Assembly: GCA_021824175.1 (NCBI GenBank)
Contig: JAKALP010000013.1
Location: 1-64,000 of the forward strand
DNA length: 64,000 nucleotides
From: Deltaproteobacteria bacterium
GTDB taxonomy: Bacteria; Desulfobacterota; Desulfobacteria; Desulfobacterales; Desulfosarcinaceae
Direction: 5' to 3'
Shown: one piece after another, positions 57,033 to 64,000 of the stretch
Layout of the letters: each line of letters opens with the position of its first letter
Numbering within the stretch: the stretch's first letter is position 1
Translations under genes and position numbers: made by a program
Notes under the pieces: model-generated
The model's input: only the letters and a program-made list of their open reading frames with translations
What the model was told of the DNA's origin: nothing
Databases searched by the model: none

Positions 57033-57553
57033 AAAGGTCGTAATATTGACCCGAATACTTTCTGAAATACTTTCAAAGCTTTGTTGCGGATCATATTCTT
57101 CCTTACTTCAGCCACGCGATATCCGGAGAACATTGCCTTTTAATATGAAATTCTGAACAAAGAAAAACCCTGCATTGAATTGAAGGAAATTAAGGGTTGA
57201 CTTTCCGCGCCGAACCGTTCATCGTTTAAGCATAAGCAAGAAGTGAGCAGGTATCCGCCTGCATTGATAGAAATCTGCTTCACGGGCGGTCACAGTTCAA
57301 CCGTCATTTGCTCCCGCGGCGAAAAATTACCGACAGCATTGATAGCCCCTTGATAGCCCGATCAGCGCGGCGACATCATTCCCGTCCGTTATAGCCGAGC
57401 GTTGATTCCCACAGTCTTCGCCATTGGCTCTAAGACCGATGATCCACCGGCTAAGTAATGGATCCCTTCGGCGGCCGAGTCATGGCCATCCAAATTTCCA
57501 TTAAACACTTATCAGGCAGAATGAAATGCTGTGCTACTGAAAGGAGGCCCTAA
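57033..57553. other. Intergenic region of 520 bp before the KamA pseudogene
   Basis: No coding signal is visible on either strand. GCATTGATAG occurs twice (near 57263 and 57334), without further repeat structure. It probably holds the old promoter of the decayed gene that follows; AAGGAGG at 57541-57547 is that gene's ribosome site. Confidence 0.45.
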
Positions 57554-58275
57554 ATGTTCGATCCAACCATTTATACTTCCCAATATCTAAAGGAGAAAAT
57601 ACCACAACTATTCGATTTAACGAGCCAAGCGGAAACCGTTGATGACTATCGACTCCAAATCAGCAATCTTGCAAGCCAAATGCAGTATGAAACCTTCAGT
57701 GATTATGAGGCCTATTCTTAAGGCACCAACATCCGCGTGCGCGATTGCGCCCAAGCGATCAAATTGATGTTCACCCGGCGCTCGGAGAACCAGGCGGGAT
57801 TCTCAGTCGCCCAAGCTCTTTTCGACCTCGACCATGGCCGCGAACGATCCGATCTCAGCCCAGCCTTCATAGCCGACATCCTGCATATTTTCCTGGGGCT
57901 GCAAGGCAAGGGCGAACCCGTTTCGCGGATTACCATCTGGTCGGAAGTCAATTGGAAGGCCGGCAAGCCGCCATTGAGCGCAGTCAACAGTTGGACGGTC
58001 TGGCGGAAGAAATTCAACAGCGCATGTCGCGCAATGCCGATGGCCTATCGCCTCAGGCGATTGAACGACGCGCCGAACGGCACCAGCAGATGATGGCTCA
58101 GCTTGGCGCCTCCGCCGAGGAATGGCACGATTGGCGCTGGCAGTATCGAAATGTGCTCAAAGAGCCCGATCTTCTTGCCAGATTGATCAGCATTCCGCCC
58201 CCCATGATCGAAGCCATTCAAAACGCCCGACAGGCCAAGATCCCCTTCGGCATTACACCGCATTATCTGAGCCTA
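57554..58275 (+). pseudogene. Decayed KamA-family (lysine 2,3-aminomutase-like) radical SAM gene
   Basis: AAGGAGG precedes ATG 57554, which opens a 55-codon frame ending FSDYEAYS and an ochre TAA at 57719-57721. The same frame continues as protein-like sequence (GTNIRVRDCAQAIKLMFTRR; LFDLDHGRERSDLSPAF) to about 57918. A frameshift then moves the coding signal to the +1 mod 3 frame (RFADYHLVGSQLEGRQAAIE; QQLDGLAEEIQQRM). It goes on to EEWHDWRWQYRNVLKEPDLL and FGITPHYLSL, the conserved region just before the radical SAM core of KamA/YodO proteins (DW-x-WQ ... ITPYYLSL). Similarity stops near 58275 and the CxxxCxxC core is missing. One stop, one frameshift and a 3' truncation make this a pseudogene. 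The TAA cannot be Sec or Pyl recoding. Confidence 0.75.
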
Positions 58276-58503
58276 AGCCGGACAAGCCGGAACCAAAAAG
58301 TTGGATTCGATCAAAAACTCTGTAAACAGTTGCCTGTGGTGGTTTCGCAAATGTCTTCTAAAAATTTGTACGCAAAATGCATTCAATTTCACCGTTAAGG
58401 GACTAAAGTGTCCTGAGGTCGCGCCGATAATGGAGCTATAGGAGCTGTTGGGCTGCATCTGAAAAGGTACCGGCAGCATCCATTTTCACTTTGGAGAAGA
58501 GCT

Positions 58504-59256
58504 ATGGCGCATAAAATTCTGTCGGTGGATGACAGCCGCACGATTCGCATGATCATCAAAAAGGCGTTGTCCGAGTACGAATGTGAGTTGTTCGAGGCTG
58601 AAAATGGCCGCGATGGCTTAGCGCTGGCATCGGAAAAAAAACCTGATTTGGTGATCTTGGACATTACCATGCCGGTGATGACCGGCATCGAGATGCTGAC
58701 CAAAATGAAACAGGATAATGCGATCAAGGAGATTCCGGTAATCATGCTAACGGCCGAGTCCGGCCGGGACAACGTGATGAACATCGTCAAAATGGGGGTC
58801 CGGGATTACATTGTGAAACCCTTCAAGGGGGATCAGCTCATCGAACGCATCAAACTGATTTTAAACGACCTGAAACAGCGCATCAATCTATCCGGTGGCC
58901 GCATCGAGGGTGAAAACCAGGATCTTTTCACCGTGGATGGCGACATTGTCATCCTGACCTTGCCTTCCAAAATCGCCCGCGGCACGGTCACTGAGATTGA
59001 AGGCCTGATGAAAGAAAAAATTGATCAAATGGCCATGGCCGATACGAATAAACTGATCGTGAATTTAAGCAAGATCGAAAACTTGAGTATGGCGGCCATC
59101 CAATCCCTCCTCGGGCTGATCAACCTTTGCATCCGTTCCAAGCTGGCCTTACGGATGACCGCTACTCCAGCCCAGGTGGATGCCTTGAAAGGTTTCAAAG
59201 AGACCAGCGTGATTCCCGTAAAGGGTTCCGTGGAAGAGGCCATTCAGGATTTCTAA
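58504..59256 (+). CDS. Response regulator with a C-terminal STAS domain
   Basis: The ATG follows GGAGAAGAG. A receiver covers about residues 3-120 (ILSVDDSRTIRMII; phosphoacceptor Asp in LVILDITMPVMTG; IVKPFKG). A STAS/anti-sigma-antagonist-like domain covers about 140-245 (VDGDIVILTLPSKIARGTVT; KLIVNLSKIENLSMAAIQSL). STAS proteins bind partners such as anti-sigma kinases or CheA-type components, and the Ser in ENLSMAA is the usual phospho-site position. It lies 534 bp before cheA on the same strand, so a chemosensory output is likely. Confidence 0.87.
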   Translation: MAHKILSVDDSRTIRMIIKKALSEYECELFEAENGRDGLALASEKKPDLVILDITMPVMTGIEMLTKMKQDNAIKEIPVIMLTAESGRDNVMNIVKMGVRDYIVKPFKGDQLIERIKLILNDLKQRINLSGGRIEGENQDLFTVDGDIVILTLPSKIARGTVTEIEGLMKEKIDQMAMADTNKLIVNLSKIENLSMAAIQSLLGLINLCIRSKLALRMTATPAQVDALKGFKETSVIPVKGSVEEAIQDF

Positions 59257-59790
59257 TCGTAGCGTTCGCACTCCTTCTCCTAACGGATTGCTTTGTTCCC
59301 TCCTTAATTTATCGCCCATACCTATCGCATTGGTGCGCGTTCTCGTACTCGAAGTATTTCCAAATATTTTAGAGGGTGCGCACGAGTGCGTGTAAAACCT
59401 GCACGATAGCCTTTGGTTGTGGGTTACACCCGATTGAAACAAACATCTCTGGTTATCATTGTTGCTCCCTTGAGCCACAATTTATCTAAAGTTTTGCAAC
59501 TGCATGCGGATAATTAGACAGAGGAGAAGCCCAGCCGGCTCTGATCCGTAATGTCATCCTTTCTCCCTGTGTTGTGCCGGCTGCGCACCGGTGAGTTTAA
59601 GATCCAGGCAGGTATCAGTTGCCCATGATCACAGCAGGATGAATGGTGAGTCACCGGGACAGACCTCCTGAACCAGATGCAATGAAATAGATATCGGAGG
59701 CGGGCGTTGGGTAATGCCCCCTGGTTCTGCGGCATCCCTGGACACCAGGACAACTCCGGAAAAAACATAAAGGCTCAAAGGAGCAGCGCC
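59257..59790. other. Intergenic region of 534 bp before cheA
   Basis: No gene, terminator or clear promoter is visible. The cheA frame is open back to 59707 but without coding character. GTGCGCACGAGTGCGTG near 59375-59391 is locally repetitive. AAAGGAGC at 59777-59784 is the cheA ribosome site. Confidence 0.4.
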
Positions 59791-62700
59791 ATGGCCATTC
59801 AAGACGACGAAACCTTGCGGATGTACCTGGAAGAATCGCTCGAACATCTTGCGGACATCGAGAATGACTTTCTGACCATTGAAGAAAACGGAGCGAACAT
59901 CAATGAAGATCTGGTCAACAAGGTTTACCGGGCGGCCCACTCCATCAAGGGTGGCGCCGGCTTTATGGGGTTGACCAATATCAAGGATCTTACCCATGAG
60001 ATGGAAAATATCCTGGGCAAGATCCGCGCCCGTGAAATGGTGCCGACCCCCGATATCGTCAACGTCCTGTTGAGTGCCTCCGATACCCTCAAATCTCTGA
60101 TGAAGGATATACTTAACAGCAACGATATCGACATCAGCGACCAGATCAAGGCGCTCAAGGCGGTTTTAGAGGCCAATGGCAAATCCCATGGAAAAGCCAC
60201 GGCTAAGAATAGCGCCCCGGCCAAAGAAAAAGAAAAGGCGGCCAAGCCAGTTCAACCGGAACCAGCGCCAGCCCCAAGTCCAGTCGTAAGCGCGAGTGCT
60301 TCTCCGGCCAATGGCCAAACGCTGGCCCTGTTCTTCCCCGATGGCCAGCCGGCGCTGTCCATGGATGCCAAAAAAGTGACCCCCTATTTTACCCAGGGCA
60401 AATTTATCTATTTGGTTAAAATGGAGGTCACCGGTCATATTCAGGCAAAAGGCAAGAACTGCAAAACTGTCTTGGAGGAGATGGAACAGACCGGTCTTAT
60501 CATCGGCGCCAACTTTACGCTGCAGCCGGTGGCGGAGTTGGCGGCGGATTGGCTGCCGGATGTGCCAGCCATGTTCTTCCTGTTTGCCACGATTTTAAAA
60601 CCATCGGACATCAATGTGCTTTTCGAGATCGAAGATGAAGACATCCTCGAGCTTCGGTCTGACCTCAATTTATATAAATTAAATGGCACCCTCGCCCCTG
60701 TATCGGATGGGGCAACACCGCCACCGGCCAAACCCCAGGCGGCGCCCAAAAGCTCAGCTGTCGCAACGCCGAAACACACGGTGGTCGCCATGCCGCCGGA
60801 GCCAGTGGTTTCCCCTGAACCCGAAGCGGTTCCAACTGAATTGGTGGAGGAGGATGAAGAGCCAGGGGAGCAGACCGTCAGCGTGGTGCAGGCGAGCGAC
60901 TCGGGCCCCGATGCTCCGGGGGATAAAAAAGGTGGCAAATTTGAGCATGAAACCAGCTTGCGGGTGCACGTCAGCCTCCTGGACCAGCTCATGACCCTGG
61001 CCGGTGAACTGGTGCTCAGCCGCAATCAGTTGCTGCAATCCATGGGCTCCAATGACAAGCGGGGTTCTGAAGTGGCGGGCCAGCGCATTGACCTGATCAC
61101 CTCCGAGCTGCAAGAAGCCATCATGCTGACACGCATGCAATCCATCGGCAATGTGTTCAACAAATTTCCGCGGGTGGTGCGCGACCTGGCCCGCATGCTG
61201 GGCAAACAGGTAGAGCTGTCCCTGGAAGGCAAGGATGTCGAGCTGGACAAAACCATCATTGAAGCCATTGGCGACCCGCTGACCCACCTGGTGCGCAATG
61301 CCGTGGACCATGGCATCGAGCCGACCGAGGTTCGCAAGAAGGCAGGGAAAAACCCGGTGGGCCAGATCTTCCTGCGCGCTTATCATGAAGCCGGCCAGGT
61401 CAACATTGAAATCTCCGATGATGGCAAAGGTTTGGATGGCTATAAGATTGCTTCCAAAGCCGTGGAAAAGGGATTGATCACCGAAGAGCAGGCTAAGATC
61501 ATGTCCACCCGGGAGCGCATCAATCTGATATTTCTGCCCGGTTTTTCCACAGCTGAAAAAGTCACCGAGGTGTCGGGCCGCGGCGTAGGTATGGATGTGG
61601 TCAAAACCAACCTCGACATGCTTGGCGGTATCATCGATATCGATTCCGAAGTGGGCAAAGGCACCACCATCCGCATCAAACTGCCCCTGACGCTGGCCAT
61701 TATTCCCTGTCAAATCGTGGTCACCGGCGGCGAGCGCTACGCCATTCCCCAGGTCAACTTGGAGGAGCTGTTACGCATTCCGGCCGCCCAGGTGAGCAAA
61801 CGGATCGAACGGGTGGGCAATGCCGATGTGGTACGGCTGCGCGGCAACCTGCTGCCTTTGATCCGCCTGGCGGATATCATCGGCGCCGACTCCCATTATG
61901 TCGATCCTGAAAGCGGCGAGGCCAAGAATGATCGCCGCAAATCAATTCTGGACCGCCGCTCCAAACAAAGCCCGCTCATTAGCAGGGATGAAAAAGGGAC
62001 TGAAGACGACGCTTGCCAACCAGAGGGGTCGGGCAAAAGTCATTCGGATCGAGGCGGAGACCGGCGCTACCACTCAGCCAGCGCTCTGAATATTGTGGTC
62101 GTCTCCACCGGTTCCATGAAATATGGCCTGGTGGTGGATCAACTGCAGGATTCTGAAGAAATCGTCGTTAAGCCGCTGGGCCGCGACCTTAAGAAATGCA
62201 AGGGCTATGCTGGCGCTACCATCATGGGTGACGGCCGGGTAGCCTTGATTTTGGACGTATCCAATCTGGCCCAAATGGCGGGTCTCTCCACGGTAGAGGG
62301 TTCAGCCCGGGCCGCTGAAGTGGCCGAAAAAGAACGCGCTGCTGTCCGCGCCGGCCGTGACAGGCAATCGCTGTTGCTCTTCCGCGGCGCCGTGGATGAG
62401 CAGTTCGCCGCTCCGCTCAATCTGGTGGAACGCATCGAGAAAATTAATCGCGCCGACATCGAGCATCTGGGCGGCAAGCAGGTCATGCAGTATCGGGGCG
62501 GCACATTGCCGCTGTTCACCATCGACCAAGTGGCCTCGGTCAAACCCCTGGCCGATCAGGAAAACCTGCTGGTGATCGTTTTTGTTGTGGCCGGACGCGA
62601 AATCGGATTGCTGGCCATCGGCCCCGTGGACGCCCTGGAAGCCAGCTTGAATATCGACGGAACCACCCTGCGCCAGACCGGCATCATGGGCTCGGTGATC

Positions 62701-63183
62701 GTCAACAACAGCACCACTCAACTGGTAGATATCGTTGAAATCGTGCAGACCCTCAATCCCGAGTGGTTCAAGAAAGAGGAGAGCAAGAAGAAGAAGGAAG
62801 AAGAAGGCAAATCTGCGACCATCCTTTTTGCCGAAGACTCCAGCTTCTTCCGCAGCCAGGTCAAAGGCTCCATGGTGAAGGAAGGTTTTGAGGTGCTCGA
62901 GGCTGAAGACGGTGTCATCGCCTGGGATTTGTTGCAACAGAATGCGGAGAACGTTTCCATCGTGGTCACCGATATCGAGATGCCCAACATGGATGGCTTT
63001 ACCTTGACTCGCAAGATCAAGGAACATCCAATTTATTCCCGCTTGCCGGTTATCGCCCTGACCACCCTGGCGGGCGAAGAAGATATCGCCCGGGGCAAGG
63101 CCGCGGGCATCGATGACTACCAGATCAAACTGGATCGCGAACGGCTCATTAAGAGTATTCATGATCATCTCAAGGCGGCCTGA
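59791..63183 (+). CDS. cheA: Chemotaxis-type hybrid kinase CheA with two CheW domains and a C-terminal receiver
   Basis: The ATG at 59791 has AAAGGAG upstream; an in-frame start at 59707 is rejected. Of 1130 residues, Hpt covers about 1-105 (His50 in RAAHSIKGGAGFMG). A P2-like domain is at about 170-290, with a Pro/Ala/Glu linker to about 380. Dimerisation follows at about 385-450, then ATPase at about 480-630 (DPLTHLVRNAVDHGIE; GRGVGMDVVKTNLDMLGG). CheW domain 1 is at about 632-845 with a charged insert at about 706-763 (NDRRKSILDRRSKQS). CheW domain 2 is at about 855-993. A Lys/Glu bridge leads to a receiver at about 1010-1130 (Asp1061 in VVTDIEMPNMDG). Cytoplasmic; it senses through receptors not present here. 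Confidence 0.95.
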   Translation: MAIQDDETLRMYLEESLEHLADIENDFLTIEENGANINEDLVNKVYRAAHSIKGGAGFMGLTNIKDLTHEMENILGKIRAREMVPTPDIVNVLLSASDTLKSLMKDILNSNDIDISDQIKALKAVLEANGKSHGKATAKNSAPAKEKEKAAKPVQPEPAPAPSPVVSASASPANGQTLALFFPDGQPALSMDAKKVTPYFTQGKFIYLVKMEVTGHIQAKGKNCKTVLEEMEQTGLIIGANFTLQPVAELAADWLPDVPAMFFLFATILKPSDINVLFEIEDEDILELRSDLNLYKLNGTLAPVSDGATPPPAKPQAAPKSSAVATPKHTVVAMPPEPVVSPEPEAVPTELVEEDEEPGEQTVSVVQASDSGPDAPGDKKGGKFEHETSLRVHVSLLDQLMTLAGELVLSRNQLLQSMGSNDKRGSEVAGQRIDLITSELQEAIMLTRMQSIGNVFNKFPRVVRDLARMLGKQVELSLEGKDVELDKTIIEAIGDPLTHLVRNAVDHGIEPTEVRKKAGKNPVGQIFLRAYHEAGQVNIEISDDGKGLDGYKIASKAVEKGLITEEQAKIMSTRERINLIFLPGFSTAEKVTEVSGRGVGMDVVKTNLDMLGGIIDIDSEVGKGTTIRIKLPLTLAIIPCQIVVTGGERYAIPQVNLEELLRIPAAQVSKRIERVGNADVVRLRGNLLPLIRLADIIGADSHYVDPESGEAKNDRRKSILDRRSKQSPLISRDEKGTEDDACQPEGSGKSHSDRGGDRRYHSASALNIVVVSTGSMKYGLVVDQLQDSEEIVVKPLGRDLKKCKGYAGATIMGDGRVALILDVSNLAQMAGLSTVEGSARAAEVAEKERAAVRAGRDRQSLLLFRGAVDEQFAAPLNLVERIEKINRADIEHLGGKQVMQYRGGTLPLFTIDQVASVKPLADQENLLVIVFVVAGREIGLLAIGPVDALEASLNIDGTTLRQTGIMGSVIVNNSTTQLVDIVEIVQTLNPEWFKKEESKKKKEEEGKSATILFAEDSSFFRSQVKGSMVKEGFEVLEAEDGVIAWDLLQQNAENVSIVVTDIEMPNMDGFTLTRKIKEHPIYSRLPVIALTTLAGEEDIARGKAAGIDDYQIKLDRERLIKSIHDHLKAA

Positions 63184-63243
63184 TCGATGAACCGGAAGTA
63201 AATCACGCCGGCGCCTGGCGGCGCCGCTAAGGGGAGATAACGC

Positions 63244-63726
63244 ATGGCAAAGGTAACCCAGCATCACGCTATTCAAACCTCGTCCGATCGAAAAAATGAC
63301 GGCACAGTAGAACTGGCCACTTTCTATGTGGGCAGTGCTTTGTGCGGCATGGACATCTTAAAAGTCCAGGAGATCAACAAACTGATGGAGATGACCAAAG
63401 TGCCCCAAGCGCCCACCTATGTCATGGGCATCTTGAACCTGCGCGGCCAGATCGTGACCATCATCGACTTAGGGAAGAAACTGGGCCTAACCGAAATTGA
63501 AATCAATGAATCCTCCCGCAACATCATTGTCAACTCCGACAACGAGTACATCGGCCTGTTGGTATCGCGCATCAGCGACGTAGTGGAGGCGGATTGGCAA
63601 AAGGTCGAGCCGCCGCCGGCCAATATCGGCGGCATGCAAGGCATCTTCTTCAAAGGGGTCTTTAAGATGGAAGACCGCTTGATCGGAATATTGGATGCTG
63701 ATCGGGTTTTAGCTGAAGACAACTGA
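63244..63726 (+). CDS. cheW: Chemotaxis coupling protein CheW
   Basis: The 160-residue single CheW domain (LATFYVGSALCGMDILKVQE; PTYVMGILNLRGQIVTIIDL; KGVFKMEDRLIGILD) links receptors to CheA. It has GGGGAG before the ATG and lies 60 bases after cheA; the gap holds a short GC-rich hairpin (GGCGCC/GGCGCC near 63210). Confidence 0.95.
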   Translation: MAKVTQHHAIQTSSDRKNDGTVELATFYVGSALCGMDILKVQEINKLMEMTKVPQAPTYVMGILNLRGQIVTIIDLGKKLGLTEIEINESSRNIIVNSDNEYIGLLVSRISDVVEADWQKVEPPPANIGGMQGIFFKGVFKMEDRLIGILDADRVLAEDN

Positions 63727-63789
63727 TTCAAAAAGCCATTGAGCGGATTAAGGGAAATATAAAGACCCGAAAAAGTATTGGATCCTCTT

Positions 63790-64000
63790 ATGACACAGAC
63801 GAACAAACCACTTAGAATCTTGGTTGTCGATGATACGGTGGTCTATCGTAAAATTGTCTCCGATGTATTGGCGGAGCTGCCGGATGTTGAAGTAGTCGGC
63901 TCGGCCCACAATGGCAAATCAGCGTTGATTAAGATTAAAAGTCTGCAACCCGATCTGTTGACGCTCGATATTGAAATGCCCGAAATGAATGGGCTGGAAG
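63790..64000 (+). CDS. cheB: Chemotaxis response regulator, probably CheB (3' end outside the window)
   Basis: Only about 70 codons are visible. They form the first part of a receiver (LRILVVDDTVVYRKIVSDVL; then VEVVGSAHNGKSALIKIKSL and LLTLDIEMPEMNGLE) with the wording usual for CheB N-termini. CheB removes methyl groups from receptors when phosphorylated by CheA. The methylesterase domain is not seen, so a different receiver protein cannot be excluded. It follows cheW by 63 bases. Confidence 0.8.
   Translation, partial: MTQTNKPLRILVVDDTVVYRKIVSDVLAELPDVEVVGSAHNGKSALIKIKSLQPDLLTLDIEMPEMNGLE

Noticed and set aside
57719-57721. In-frame stop inside the KamA-like gene as recoding (Sec or Pyl)
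   Set aside because: The codon is TAA, which neither system uses, and a frameshift and truncation follow.
57745-58398. 217-codon open frame read as an intact gene
   Set aside because: Only its middle part is protein-like (KamA-family similarity). Its start lies in another frame's coding region and its end is non-homologous, so it is one frame of a decayed gene.
60754-61713. 319-codon antisense open frame within cheA
   Set aside because: It is a mirror of strongly conserved CheA coding sequence with no ribosome site and no recognisable domain.
62302-63276. 324-codon antisense open frame across the end of cheA
   Set aside because: It is opposite the CheW and receiver domains of CheA, with His-rich shadow composition typical of antisense frames.

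Overview
The window reads as a chromosomal segment of a Gram-negative deltaproteobacterium (Desulfobacterota; most like the Desulfosarcina/Desulfatitalea side of the Desulfobacterales, by gene style only). It has a complete outer-membrane toolkit (type II secretion, Tol-Pal), many PAS-rich hybrid kinases, a sigma-54 activator, a Wolinella-type diheme fumarate reductase/succinate dehydrogenase, and H-protein-like and KamA-like proteins of the kind seen in sulfate reducers. No dsr, apr or other sulfate-reduction gene is present, so that lifestyle is not shown here. There is no rRNA, IS element, phage or CRISPR; one tRNA-Leu is present.

Layout. 1-10.6 kb: signalling and accessory genes (PAS-LuxR regulator cut by the edge, an FKBP/SlyD-like-methyltransferase fusion, two hybrid histidine kinases flanking a poly-Ser lipoprotein hydrolase). 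10.6-17.2 kb: an enoyl-CoA isomerase-like protein, an ACP phosphodiesterase-like protein, an H-protein-like protein with two four-Cys modules behind a candidate sigma-54 promoter, an archaemetzincin, and an NtrC-type regulator with its kinase, whose N-terminus is Rossmann-like. 17.56-17.65 kb: tRNA-Leu(CAG) with promoter and terminator. 17.7-39.6 kb: a long co-directional run of ribF, a flippase-like gene, def, fmt, rsmB, gspF-G-H-I-J-K-L-M-N-C-D-E, a YidD-like gene, a TPR membrane protein, a PASTA protein, rpe and aroQ, ending in a strong bidirectional terminator. 39.7-41 kb: a convergent secreted papain-like protease with its own chagasin-type inhibitor domain. 41.2-52.5 kb: nudC, then a minus-strand block of rplM-rpsI, bactofilin plus a membrane partner, ruvCAB and tolQRAB-pal-cpoB. 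52.9-57 kb: an HD hydrolase and frdCAB. 57.5-64 kb: a decayed KamA-family radical SAM gene, a REC-STAS protein, and a chemosensory operon (CheA with a C-terminal receiver, CheW, start of CheB).

The most intriguing signal is shared by two genes 33 kb apart. The lipoprotein alpha/beta hydrolase (5980-7155) and the chagasin-papain protease (39667-40971) both end in Ser/Thr-only tails that begin PGSSTSSSS and finish at a C-terminal (G)GCN. This looks like a candidate undescribed C-terminal Cys-containing export, anchoring or processing tag. Both proteins have N-terminal export signals, and the type II secretion operon between them is a plausible exporter, although that link is inference. Other notable points are a type II secretin carrying a C-terminal SPOR domain, the duplicated C-x12-C-x5-C-x2-C-x2-DQ module in front of an H-protein fold that lacks the lipoyl lysine, and the KamA pseudogene with an ochre stop, a frameshift and a 3' truncation.
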